Shown: piece after piece, positions 1 through 13,500 of the stretch
Position numbering within the stretch: position 1 is the first letter of the stretch
How the letters are laid out: each line of letters begins with the position of its first letter
Assembly: GCA_026874595.1 (NCBI GenBank)
Contig: CM049314.1
Location: 33,862,229 to 33,926,228 of the forward strand
Direction of reading: 5' to 3'
DNA length: 64,000 nt
Source: Sipunculus nudus
Taxonomy: Eukaryota; Annelida; Sipuncula; Golfingiida; Sipunculidae
Made by a program: the position numbers and the translations under genes
Notes under the pieces: generated by a model
What the model was told of the DNA's origin: nothing
Database searches by the model: none
What the model saw: the letters and a program-made list of their open reading frames with translations, nothing else

Positions 1-460
1 TTATCTGAATTTGCACAGAAATGTGCTTCCAAAAAGGCAGTTTTGTCTAATTCACCAAATATTTTTCTTAATTTGTGCAAATTGCTGAAGTGAAATTTTA
101 AAGTTTCTAGGCCTAACGGTTACAATTTGTGACGTTGTGACATTCAGGGTGCTCAGTGTAATTTCCAATAGCTCATAGAATATATGTCACAGTGGCCTAA
201 TTTCATGTTTCCAATTATATTTGCAAAGGACCTACTTGAATGTTACGTTAGAAGATTCTAGGTCTAATATATACAAGTTGTGCCCCGTCTTAGTTCTCTA
301 TAATTTATGTTTCCGACCTGTTACTCGCCGAATATAGGTTACCATGACGTAAATGTAGAGTTTCCAGGATATTTGCATGGGTGTACTGTAAGAAGTTTAT
401 AGGTCGAATGAACGACAGGTGATCGCTATTGCTCAGATGACTAAATTCAGCATAGTATAA
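1..460. repeat. Degraded copies of the dispersed repeat
   Basis: Phrases such as GTTTCTAGGCCTAACGGTTACAATTTGTGAC, here described in pieces (TTTCTAGGCCTAACGG, TTACAATTTGTGAC) and AATTTCATGTTTCC recur at roughly 150-bp spacing. No gene was found. It lies beyond the 3' end of the TSP1 gene. Confidence 0.6.
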
Positions 461-507
461 AAAAGGCGAAACCAATAAATAAAGAATAGATAAATAGGAA
501 ACAATTT

Positions 508-923
508 TTTATTAATTCACCACAAAATTTAAAATGTTAGGCAATTAGTTAATCGCAGTATATGATTGCGAGCACTTACAGTGTGCCGTACATACGTATT
601 TGTATTAAACCATGACTCAAAATTTTGCGACAGTAAAGTTATTCCTTAAACAAACTACTCACAACAATATATTAGTATAACATTAGATAATGAGTTACAA
701 AGTCACATAGGGATAATAAAACAGTTACAACGGGCCAGGAAATTAAAATCAAATGCAAAAAGAAAAACACCTGCTCGAATAACATATGAGACATTGCTTT
801 ACAACAGTAGAACAAAGAATCTATATAGCTGTGACGAGCGTCCTTTCTCTTCTTTAGTTTTCACTTCATATGAACGCCACCATATGTTCCAAATATCTAA
901 TTCACTTCGGAAAAGCAACCTAT
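508..923 (-). other. Candidate 3' terminal exon (3'UTR) with poly(A) signal
   Basis: A strong acceptor (polypyrimidine run then CTACAG) ends at 924 on the minus strand. A possible AATAAA poly(A) signal lies at 513-508. If the upstream stop were bypassed, the phase-1 frame stays open for 41 codons to a TAA at 799-801 and would give a basic, Trp-rich tail ending F-F-V-L-L-L. As annotated here the segment is untranslated. Support is limited to the splice site and the hexamer. Confidence 0.3.
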
Positions 924-1190
924 CTGTAGGAAAAAGAACACAATTAGAACAACAGTTGTCGAAATAAGTTTAATATTCAGACGATACGTTTTTAATAGTT
1001 TAAATCAACCCTTGTTTGTGGTATGAAAATATATAGTACACACATATATTTGTAAAATGGCTGTGAGTGTGCTTTGTCCCCTACAAGATCGGTGGTTTTC
1101 TCTTGTTGCTGTGGTTTCCTCTACATCTACAAATTATCTAAAGCCACCATTTGAACCTTGGAAAGTACCTTGCATTAGTTAAGTTATCAA

Positions 1191-1229
<39 letters not shown>
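1191..1229. repeat. (AC)n(AT)n microsatellite
   Basis: Compound dinucleotide repeat, about 12 AC then 9 AT units, in the putative last intron. Confidence 0.95.
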
Positions 1230-1240
1230 AAGAAAAAAAT

Positions 1241-1430
1241 CTAAACTTTTACAAGATATTTATACCAGGTATATTGAAAAGGGAAATTTTGCGAAAAAAT
1301 AATACCTTCGTTTGTGTATAGACGTTTTTTTATGTGATATCGAGAAAATGTAACCCTCGCGAAACAATGAAAATCGCCAACATTAACCTCGCGAATATGA
1401 AGCCAGCTCCAGTGATTGATGGACTTCATA
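1241..1430. repeat. Small dispersed repeat next to the last coding exon
   Basis: ACCTCGCGAATATGAAGCCA here matches ACCTCGCAGATATGAAGCCA at 60,592-60,611, and both are surrounded by CGCGAAA-type phrases. It lies directly downstream of the T34 donor. An open frame through it is a shadow of the repeat. Confidence 0.5.
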
Positions 1431-1431
1431 C

Positions 1432-1572
1432 CTTAGCAGGTAGGTACTATACACCTGGCTGATTCAGACATGGCCGAGGAGCAGAACCCAAGAAGACACG
1501 CTTTTGCCCGCCTCATGATCCCTTGTCCACATGTGACTGAACACGCAGACCACTGTGACCACTCACCAACCA
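1432..1572 (-). CDS. TSP1 exon T34, probable last coding exon with in-frame stop
   Basis: The acceptor ATTTCAG precedes a phase-1 exon encoding [10 protein letters not shown], then C-S-V-T-C-G-Q-G and all six TSP1 cysteines. The last Cys codon (TGC) is followed directly by TAA and then G and a donor-like GTATGA. In sister exons the same slot reads Cys-Pro-Gly with the donor after the G, so the stop has replaced the conserved Pro codon. The coding region therefore ends at 1433 with the repeat complete, and the intact donor suggests a further 3'UTR exon. A pseudo-exon is the alternative. Confidence 0.75.
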
Positions 1573-4500
1573 CTGAAATATTATATTGCATATTAATCTG
1601 AACTGATATAGAACAGTTTTCAAATGGACGAGTAATTAATAGAAAAATTGTGAGAGCATTAGGTATAGCAAGGACAATAAAGTCTCTTCTCAACCTCAGC
1701 CAATGAAAATACTTCGTTAAATTCCTGTGCTGAAAAGGACAAAATATTACCGTGACTACACCGGTCACACACATGTTAAATATGCATGAACAGATAATTA
1801 TATTTAAACGACACCATGCAACAAAATAAGCAGAGGTATCTTTTTTCTCAATTCTGCACAGTTCAACGAGTGTAGAGGTCAATGTGTTTATTCTTCAACA
1901 TCTCGTTAGTACGTTGGAGGATCATGTAAATCCTAAAAACAAATTGAATAGGTGTTTAAATTATATAGAAGCAGAGGTCAGTTATGATCAGGAGGGATAC
2001 AGTTTATAACTAAGAATGTTTCAATATGTATGGTATCCTGCGATAAATAAATAACTAGCAAAGAATGAAGACTTGTTTATCAGGTCGGTATACGCATGTA
2101 ATTCTATGTAAACAAGAGCAGATTAAGGTTTCTTGGTGCTTTTTGCTGTTCTTTGAGCAGGGGCCCTTTTACAGAAGGAAACCCCTAATATCGATACGCT
2201 CGTGTGAGGGGGAAGTAAATGACTTCATGTCTGAAAAAATGAAGGCAAATATATAGCGTCCAGCCTGACCAGCCTATTTATTCAGCACAGCCTAGTGTGC
2301 ACTGAGCATTAAGCTTTACATTACTTCATCACCCTGATATAAACTTTAGACTTTCCTTGTTAGCACTGTTGTTGGATTTTTTAAAAAGCTGAACATTTCA
2401 GCAAAATGAAAAAAAAAATTTATATACAAACTACTGCATATAGCAATTTGCTTTAGAGCCAGACCGCATGATGACTCGGAGCAAAGTTTCACATTATCTT
2501 TCATTCACGGTCTACATTTTACAAGTAATTAAATCTACCAGGCAACCTGATATGCAACAACTGTAACCTCTTAAGTGTACAATTATCAAGTTTAGTAAAT
2601 AGCGTCCTTTGTGTGTATCATCTAATTGTCCGTGCTATTGAGTGTCCAGCTAAATACGTTTGCTTACCTACATTGGCTTCTTTTTCTATACAATCTACAC
2701 GAGGAACTAACTGGATTGGCGAAATCCCCTATAGCGTACTAGTAAACAAGAAAAAGGGGCGAATTTAGGAATGTGCTAACGTCAAGCGTACCTTCTTTCA
2801 CGACCTTAACATCTGGAAATTATAACATAATACGTTAATTCATCAAAATCAACGCACGATTTAGCAACTTAGCAGGATCCTAGCAGGATCTGTATTAATA
2901 ACACCAATATAGCCTTATATATTTAAAAAGGAACCACACCACGTGCATCTCATTTACATACGCTCTAAACACAGCGTGTTACCTCAAGTTACCCTCATTC
3001 CATGCACACGCTGCGAGGGAAGGGATGATTCTTTGGTTTGGTCACTACAATTCTTATCAGCAAACACGAAACAAACCGAACACGCCATGAAAAAGAATCT
3101 TATTGGTTGAGGGCGAACGTCAAGAGGGGTCAGCTGTTATGGAGGCAGTGTGATACAATTTATTGTTGCATTTGTTATAGTATTCTCCTGTTTTAATTTT
3201 TATTTTTGATCTGCATCGAGCACACGTGGCACAACTCAATCACTGGACAAAGTTGGGTAGGGAACACCGTGTAACGTTAGCCATTCCGGTACCCAGGGCG
3301 ACATCCACCCAGTTTCGCCCTGGAATCGTTTGGCCTCATGGTGGCGCCCATTGTGGCTTTCAAGACTTATGAAGACAACTACTGAATTACACTCGCCTTG
3401 GTGTGTTGTTGCGAATATACAGTGTTTTTAACGGGGGAGGGGTAATCAACTATATAGTCTGCCAGATGTAGGAAGCTGTATTCTGGAGATCACTATGAGC
3501 GAAACTACTTTGAACTGCATGACCCGGCTCTTCTTTAACTGCCCGACTGGCGAATTGCCCTCCAGGCACTCAAACAACCTCACGTGTTTTTTTTTCGAAT
3601 GTGTTTGTGGCATGTTGTTATACCTAGTTACAGCTGGTACAAGATATTACCATCAGATATATACGTAATATATCAGCATTTTACGTTCTTGCGTTTTCCT
3701 GAAGCCTTTTTATACAGCAGTATCCAGGATCCTGGATACTTACGCCGCATATATGGAGTTATCAACCAGGTGAATGCGGCTGCCTGAAATCCTGAAATAT
3801 TTGACTTGATATTTTATGTTGTCACTTTTAGTCTTAAATAACATTGAGTCGGTTTCTGAAACAAAGCCCGATTGTTGCACACTAGATATGACGTAAAGCA
3901 AAATTCTAGATAATAACGTTATTTATGTCCATACTGCATGTCTAAATAATTAAGTCAGGTCAACTATTTCTGACACTCTGAGTGTACGGCTTTTTACTTA
4001 TTGCTGGGAGAGTTCTTAAAAAAAACTTCATAGACACAATGTGGACACAACGAAATTGTGTTCCATTGACTGAGCTTTCACCAAGAGCGAAGCATGGGCA
4101 CAGGTTAGTTAGGTAGAATCTGAAGAGGAATCATGGCAAGGCCATGGTCGACCAAATTTATTACAATCATTATCGAAGTTACTGATGGGAGGGACATAGT
4201 TCAAAATTGAGTACCATGCAGGTTTGCACAGAAATAAGAGACTAAATTCAGTGCTACCAATTAACGGATATGTAACCAGCAAAGAGAAAAAAAGGTTTAA
4301 TGCTGTCCTAAAGACAAAGACCGAGCTAGAGAAACCGTGCAAATTTTCGAAACCAGTGGTAAAGCATATTTAATGGTATCACCTACGGCCATTTTAAAGA
4401 CCGAAATGGTAAGTTTAACAAACAACAATTGGACCAAATAGGATGACGTACGCGGCAACTACAGGAGCAATCATTGTATTTGATTGGTACAAAGCAGTGG

Positions 4501-7500
4501 TAACAATGTAAGATTTACATCTCTGAGGGTTTTTAAGTCTTTTGTCAGACGCAATGGACACCTTGATATGGGTATTACGACAACTGTCGACAGAGATGAT
4601 TGCATAGAGCTCAAAGCATGAGGTGAGTCGTGGCCTGGACTTGTCGACAAAAAGTATTAGAGATCACAGGTTTTGAGAACAAGTGACCCATGGGTCATTA
4701 CGCTCAGCCGACTGATATGTTGACAATATGTCTTTGCATAAGGAACTAATTAAGATAACGAGGTTGCACCATCATTCATGCAAGTTAGCTTAAGTTCATT
4801 ATGACATATAAGCACACCAAATTTTAGGGCAATCAATTCACCCATTCCTTAGGAATCTCGCAATTTGTGTGTATTTCGCATTATTTCTGGGGTGCTCGAA
4901 CATGCCGCATTAATTGGAAAATACGAGTTATAGACACCTATAATTTCAAGTTTGCAAGGAGACTTATTATGGACCTCCCTGGATGTCAAATTAGAAAATT
5001 CTAGGTCTAATGGTTATTTGTGACCTGCTTTTGTTTTAAGCTTTTAATTGTTTTTAGGGCACTTTTGAGCGCCATAGCTCAAATGGTATGGATAAGAGAG
5101 ATCTAATTTCAGGTTTCCTTGAAGACTTTTTATGGACCTTTCAAGATGTCAAATTGCAAGATTCCAGGTTCAGTCAATATGATTTGTGCCCTGATATTAG
5201 ATGACCACATCTTTAATGGTCTAAAAAAGATAAAAAAATCGTTAAAAAATAAAAAAAATACAGATGGCACCAGCAGTCTGTAGAAACTGATGAAACACTC
5301 ATTGATCAAAACCATGCAAAGAAAATAGTGTTCAGCATTAGTCGTTCAGATACTTGAGCTTTTGTATCCACTTTTCCAATACTCTGGGGGTACTTAGAAG
5401 CCCTATAGCTCAGAGGTTTTGCGTAACAGAAACTTCATTTTAAGTTTTCTAAGAGACTTCTCATGGGCCTCCCTGCATGTAAAGAAAGAAGATTCTAGGT
5501 CCGGCGTTTACGATTATTGCCCTGTAAACAAATGACCGCATCTTTAAAGTCTAAAAAATAGAGAGAAATAAATCGAAAAAAAATACAGGTGGCTCCACCA
5601 GTCTGCAGAAACTGATGAAAAACTCCATGATCAATTTCTAGGTCCAGCGGGTTCGATTTGTGCTCTGTTAACAGGTAACCACTTCTTTGAAGGTATCAAA
5701 AATAGAGAAAAAAATCGTAAAAAATAAAAAAAAATACAGATGGCACCAGCAGTCTGTAGAAACTGATGAAACACTCATTGATCAAAACCATGCAAAGAAT
5801 CATAGTGTTCAGCATTAGTCGTTCAGATACTTGAGCATTTGTATCTACTTTTCCAATACTCTGGGGGTACTTAGAAGCCCTTTAGCTCAGAGGTTTTGCG
5901 TAACAGAAACTTCATTTTAAGTTTTCTAAGAGACTTCTCATGGGCCTCCCTGCATGTAAAGAAAGAAGATTCCAGGTCCGGCGTTTACGATTATTGCCCT
6001 GTAAACAAATGACCCCATCTTTAAAGGTCTAAAGGTGGCTCCACCAGTCTACAGAAACTGATGAAAAACTCCATGATCAATTTCTAGGTCCAGCGGGTTC
6101 GATTTGTGCTCTGTTAACAGGTGACTACTTCTTTGAAGGTATCAAAAATAGAGAAAAAAATCGTAAAAATTAAAAACCAGTCTTCAGAAACTGATAAAAC
6201 ACTCCATAATCAATATCCATGCAAAGAATTATGGTGATCAATGCATTAGTTGTTCAGATACTTGAGCTTTTGTATGAAATATTCCATTATTCTGGGGGGC
6301 TTTTTCGGAACCCCATAGCTGGAAGAATATGGGTAACAGTGACCTAATTTTCAGGTTTCCAAGGAGATTTTTATGGACCTCTCTGGATGTCAAGTTAGAA
6401 AATTCTAGGTCCGGTGGTTGCAATTTGTGCCCTGATAACGGACAGACGGACGGACGACGGACAAAGAGTGATTGATATAGCTCAGGAGACTCACAGTCAG
6501 CTGAGCTAAAAGTCAATACATGCTCATTATATCTTTTGAGGTAAATCAACGAAGGAATAGCTACATCAACATTTAATGCTATTTGGCTGATACCCTAGGA
6601 AATGTATCAAATATGTATATATTAATGCTCATGCAGCTTATCAGTAGAATTAAAACGGAACGTACCCTGACAAGGAGCCCCCTGGCAATGTCTAGTTTGA
6701 GTCTGGGGCTGTCCCGCACAGTTTCCAGGGCACTTCGTTGTTCGGGACTGAGTTCCCGATCCACAGGAGGGAAAGCATGCTGACCAGGCACCCCAGACTG
6801 AATAGAAGACATAAATAGAAGATCATTTATTAAAGCCGTTACATATTTGAAGATTATCAGTTCTCAAGTTTATTTAAAATGGTAAGAGGAGTTACCAGTT
6901 GAGAGATCAAAATTCTTATTGTCGAACATGTAAAAGTACTGATCAAATTCTGTTTTCTATGAGCTTTTTGAACATCAGTCCTATTCTTTGACAAACGTTT
7001 CTATTTTACATGAATTTAAAAAATTGCTACAATATCTGATCCCAAGTTCACTACATTGGACAGATGTTGGTGTTTAGAAGTGTCTTGTCCTATAATCACA
7101 AAAGCGGGGAACCTGTATGTTAAATCGCTACAGTTCACATTCGTGCGACAGTTTTGGATTCCCCTCTCCGGTCAAAACACAATCCCCATACTTGAGTAGA
7201 ATTCAATTTACCTCTGCAATATTGCGAGTTCTATATTTTTGCGTAACGCGTTTAATCTTACACAGAGTATATACAGACTTGTACAAGGTTTAAACCAACG
7301 TTTACAGTCTAAACACACGGATTAAACCTCACTTCAAAAAGCTAAGTCGAAATATACCCTTCCGACTTGATTCTTGTGGCATATTTATTCGTTTGCTTAT
7401 AGAGACATACAAACGGAGACTGTATTAACAAGTGAACCGTTGTCCATGACGATGAGCTGAATTTGACTGAGTAATAATTTCTTTTATTACTGTTAATGAT

Positions 7501-10500
7501 ATTTCCTTGTGAGAATAGCCTATGGCTAATGTTACCATATTGTTAACCGGATGGAAACGAAAATTGTATATTTTTTGGTATTTCATTTTGTATTTTAACA
7601 TGTATTATTGGAATTATGGGACCCAGTTTCAGGATTCAAAGGAGACTTGCCAGAGACCCCCCTCTGGATTTTACAATAGAAGGTTCTAAGGAAAATGGAT
7701 ACAATTTGTACCATATGAGTCTGGGTGCTCAAAATCATGGGTCACCATGACCTATTATTAGGTTTCAAAGGGGATTTGCCATACGCTCCCCTGGATGATA
7801 TGTTAGAAGCGTCTAGGGCTAATGGATACAATTTGTACCCTGGCTGACTGCTCAAAATCATGCTTCTGTCAAGTAGTTGCAGAAAAAAGTCACCATGACC
7901 TAATGTAAAATTTCAAAGCAGATTTTCCAAGGACAATCTGTACCCATCTGACGTTCAACTTACTCAAATCATGTTTGTGGCATGTAACGTACAGGCATTC
8001 ACTGGGATTTGCCAAGATCACCATGCATGTTATGTTAGAGGAATTTAATGCTTAAGGATACAATTTGTGCCCTATCTGACTGTATTTGACATGTATTATA
8101 AGAATTAAGTCACCTAATCAGGATATAAAGAAGAGTTGCAAAGAAACCCTCTTGGACTTTACAATAGAAGGTTCTAAGGAAAATGGAAATAATTTGTACA
8201 ATGTCTGGCTGCGTGTTGTTATTCTTTTCAGGTTTCCAAAGACATTTGCCTAAAAACCCCTTGAATAATGGATACAATTTGTGGCCCATCTCACTGTCTG
8301 GGTGCTCGAAATCATGTTTCAGGTCATCATGACCTAATTTTAGGTTTCCAAGAACCTTTGCCCAAAACATCAATAGATATTGCAAAAGAAGATTTTAAGC
8401 CTAACAGGTACGATTGAGAGTTACGTCAGTTGAGCCCTATCTGACCGACTTGGTACTAAAAATCATGTTTTTTTACCATAGGTTGTAAACTATTGATCAC
8501 GGTAACCTAATTTCAGGTTATTGCCTTGAACCTCCCCGGATGTCGATCAGAAATTTCTAGGTCTAACGGTTACGGTGCCATGTTAGCGGACAGACAACAA
8601 CTAAAGGTTATATTTTCTATAGCTTAGATGTGTTAAAAAGTTTAAGGTCACAATACTTGGAAGAGGTTTATATTATGTACATGATTCCTATACATATAAG
8701 AGGTCTAAACTTACCCCAGCAGTCTCCATAAGTACATGTTCTTGATGCTGTCCTGTACTTGCATGTGTTGCGGTTATTTGAACAGCTTTCTCTACGTGAC
8801 TGTTTACCTCTCCCGCACGGTTCAGAGCATGGCGTCCATGGGCCCCATACTAAGTAAAAAATATATCGAGGTATGTATAGCACAACGATTAATAAATCGT
8901 CTCGAATGTTTGGAATATGAGACTGTATCTGTGTGCACTGTTGGTTAATATGGACAATATGGCTGATCTAGCACCCAATGTCTTTAATAACAATAGCTCC
9001 ATGGGTATTAAAGCTTAGCTCACTGAAGTATTGTCGAAATTCTAGAACATGTACAACTAAAATTCAGCATCGTCAACCAGTTCAAAATCTAAGAAAACTG
9101 CATGTTTCCTGGACATTCGATGCAGACAAACGGTCCATCAGACGACCTTCCTCTCATGCCCGTTTAGCATTTAATTCTTATAACACAGCTAAACCTGATA
9201 GTGTAACAAGACAGCTGCCGTGCTTGCCAATTACAAAAGCAAACCCTTTCTGCCCGATGTAATTGTACAAATGAAACATAACCCCGAGTGGTATTAATTT
9301 TCCTGTCGTGAATACGTAAGTGGTTTAAGGGCACAATTAAAAGCAAGGAATACAAAAATTACACAATTACTGTTATATGACGATCTTATAAAGATAAAAA
9401 TGCGTAAATGCAACGTCTCGTAGATAGCCCGTTCAGTGTTCAGCAGCCGAAGAATCAATTTGTACACAAAGCTAAGGTACCGCACCATTACTGTAGTTTG
9501 GGAGCTCCAATTATATAGGTAAAAAGGATGAGTTTATAGATAAATATAGATGGCATCGCCAGACTTTATGAACTATCTCAGCTATTCATGATCAAAAAAA
9601 GATATCAGTTTGCAGAACCTTATATTAAACCTCAGAAGAGAAACTGACAAGTTTGCTGTCTTTTGAGGAAATGTTGCGTAAAAAAAACAAGAAAAAAAAT
9701 CCTATGGGGAAAAGAGTACCCCAACTGATGTGTCTTTTCAGGACATTTTGCATAAAAGTAGAATAAAATGATGATGCTGCGAATAGTAAATATGCATAAG
9801 CAAGAGTCATGGCAATCCAGCCCTCCAGACCTAGAAATATCACACCTGGACAACTGTCGCCTGTACAGCTCGACGTCTCGGTTCGTGGTTGTCTGGTACA
9901 TGGTTCGGTTATACAGCGTTCTGTTCGATTCCTAGTACCAGGTCCACACTCTGTTGTGCATGCCGACCAAGGACCCCATTCTGAATATAGTTTGGAAAGA
10001 TCAGACAAACATGTGATGGAGTGTTTATTTGTGTGCAACGTGTCTTTGGTTAAACTGAATTTACATTAGGTATTTTTCTTGATCTTTAGAAATTCAAAAT
10101 CATGCTTGAAGTGACAAATGGGTGGTACTAGCCTCTTATCTCAGTGTAATATATGTATCGGGATTTTCTAGGTGGCTTACATTTTTGTTCCAGTGGCTGG
10201 GTAGCCACAACTTTTTAAATTGTTTTTGGGTGCCTTTAACTCCCGATCTGAAAAATATCATATCAGCTTACTAGCTGGTAAGTTTTTAAAGCTCAAGCCT
10301 TTACAGTCAATATTTACTGCCGAAATGCTCAAATGTTCTTAAATCCTAATCTTTTTTAAATCACTCGATTTGTTCATAAAACCTAATTAATCTTAATTTA
10401 AACCCATAGTTAACATTTTTACGTAAGGTTTGAAACATTGACCCATAAAGTATATTGAATTTAGGGCAAACTTTGTTATCATGTTCAGCAAGAAATTCTA

Positions 10501-13500
10501 GAGACGATGATCTTGTAGATCAAGGACTAGTTCACTATATACTCTGAGATCAAGGATGAATAACTAGTGTATCGTATAATAAGTAAAATATGCAATGCTT
10601 ATAAAGGTTATAAAGGACAGAATAAACCTATCATTCTGCGGAGCTGATAGTCTGGTTATTTTACTTAATTTCTAAGCCAAACTCTGAACAAATTGCTAAA
10701 GAGTTATTTTTGTTGTATGATGAGCAAAACTTAATGGAAAATAACATATCCAAAGTCCAAAATTGTTGCATGGGGGAAGTAATTAATTTGATGATTTTTA
10801 CTGACAAAAAACCATTGAATGTTTACTTTTTTAACTTTTAATTTCCTTAATTGCACATTGCCATATTAAGCTTAGTCCTTATCCCTATGAATGATCACTC
10901 AATTGAAAGAACTTATTGCCTATTTATCGAACCTTACAAAAATGTAAATTTTATCGAGAGTAACAATTTTAATTATATAAACCAGGGCAGGGCTCGTCAA
11001 TAACACTGGCCTTTGTAGACAAGGGTGATGAATATAGTCAGAAAACTTGCCCCATTGTCTGAAAGTTGCCCGCTGGGTCTAAGATATATCAGACCATGTC
11101 CTTGACAAAACCCATGGAAATATCATAAAACAGGATATATCATACAGAAAAACAGTAGTTTTTTATTCATATCAAGATATAAATAATAAGGAATAAAGGG
11201 TTGTGGACATCAGGGAATATTTATCATTTAATTTGTGTCCAATTGTTTATGAATTGATATTTAATATGTGGAACATTCCTATTTCTCCCCAAGTAGACTG
11301 TTGGTATGGTACTTACATTAACAATCTGGTCAAAGTATTAATCAATTTAAGTTATATTATAGTCTATTAAATATATATCGTCCTCATATAACACGTGCCG
11401 TAATAATTGACTCCATCATTAGTTTACTGTCATCTTGCTTCCTTTTTAAACATCAATGGTGTGTTGCAAATAAAGGGTGACTTTATTCATATTAATGACG
11501 TACGTCAAGGGGATATGTGTGTCATCATGGTAACGTGGTTGATTTCACAATTGTAATAATAATATTATGTAGGCCTGTTACTAAGCTTAAGTCCAATGTA
11601 AGATTATTGTAACATAACAGACAGTCGGTCTGTATGTGTTTACAACTGTACATCATAAGCAGGTCATGCAAATTGTCATCACAATAATCCGAAGAACAAA
11701 ACAAGTTTGAATGAATGCAATTATGGATTTATCGAGCCCATCTTAATCAGTTAATACATCTGTCCTGTTACGTTAACTGAATTAAATTGATCTTATAAGT
11801 ATATTTAAGACAATACCACAGTTGTTCAAACTTGCATGTACTAAATTTATTTACTGGCCAGTCTGAAAATATTTTTTTTTCAGTCTGTCTATCCTTCTGT
11901 CTGCTGTCAACATATAACATGCTTTGCAATATTTCAAATCTCTTACTCATACCAAGTCCGCATTTACACGAGTCTTCTCACTTGATAAGGGCCTACGTTT
12001 TAGTCCTGCTTTTTAACATTTCTGACGATTTATTTTGTAGGGTTTTACCTTAAACCTTCTTCACTGATAAGGATTTCCTGTGGACATATCCTGACCATTC
12101 TCCGTTGAAATATACGATGCACCACGTGTTAGATTTATTTCAGCTTATTTGTTGGTTGATGTCTTCCTGATTGATATAACATATTTAAAATGGGGTGCCT
12201 CAACGTGAAATTGAAATATAAGGCTCAAGCAAAGTTCTGTAAGCCTAAGATCCAACTTAATTGAAAACAAGCATTTCAACAGTGTCACCCGATTAACTTT
12301 GCTCCTCACCGGGACCCAAAGAAAAAAAGCTGCTCTTTCCCAATGACGGCCGAGTTGCCCATGGTTCAACGTGTAAAGTAGAGATTGTGTGGCTTTGATG
12401 ACGAACTTATTTTACTGGCACTCAGGTACACAACATAATCCCAAGGCAGGGGCTAAGCACCAATGAATATGTTAAGGGAAAACCGTTCTTGGCTTGTTAA
12501 ACTACTGGTACAGCAACTACCGAAGGCTGGTATTCAGCCTAGGACAGCACCGGACGCACGGCGGATCGGCCCTTTGTTGCCTGGATTTGCTGGCAGCTAG
12601 GAAAGCATGGGAAGCACGGCGGATCGGCCTTGGCTGGACTTGACTTTATGGCCGCGCTTCTCGACACCAGCAGAATGACCGCTCTGTGTGTGTGACCCTT
12701 TCAAATACCCTCCTGCCATGAGGCTCACACATATATTCATACAATGCCAGTATCTGCTTTGCTCCTGAGGCTCATCTATATTCATGAGCACGCTGAATAC
12801 TAACTAGGCTGGGAACAAAACTACCGACACATTGTATCTGCCATAGCGCGCGACATTAGCATGGCATAACACGAACCGCAACTCCGGGTGACCCTATTGA
12901 ATTTCCCTATTGTCTCACGACACAATGATCCTGCCGGGAAAGTTGTATCTCATTTCAAGATACAGTTAAACTAAAGAATACAATAACCAATAATTAAGCA
13001 AAATAGGTCAAAATTGCCCGCGTGACACGGTCCACTTCGTGTCACACAGTCTACCCTAGCGGGGAATTTCCTAGACTGTCTACTTAATTATTATATATTG
13101 ACAAGATACTCTGCAAATGTGAAAGAAAGGCTCCAAAATGCAAATAAATAACCTGTTTTTTTATTTCACTTCGGAAAATAAATCTAGGATACTAGGGTCT
13201 GTTAATTTTTTACCATGTTGGATCACATTGACCTAGTTAGACCAATTTTATTTAGGGACTTTCCTGTGACATTAACTATTTCCAATTTGACTGTAACTCA
13301 TTTCTTTTTATAATAAAAATAATGTGGATTTCATAATTGTTCCCACTGAATGTTCCTAGTACTAGTCCGCGGATAATGTGCATATACTAATAACTTCCAA
13401 AGTAAAGAAAGTGAGTTGTGAATGAAGCTCTCTGAGGAAAGCAGAATTAGAGATATTTAACGACACCTGTTTATTGAAATTATTGCAAGATATGAATGTA

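Noticed and set aside
4109-4342. Possible extra exon (G-R-P-W-P-C motif) in the T34-T33 intron
   Set aside because: Only one cysteine and no W-x-x-W series; no acceptor or donor in the right phase.
6583-6783. Open frames on both strands over T33
   Set aside because: Neither frame shows the TSP1 cysteines; the real exon is in a different minus-strand frame with good splice sites.
9809-10069. Plus-strand frame opposite T31
   Set aside because: It is antisense to a TSP1 exon that has six cysteines and correct splice sites.
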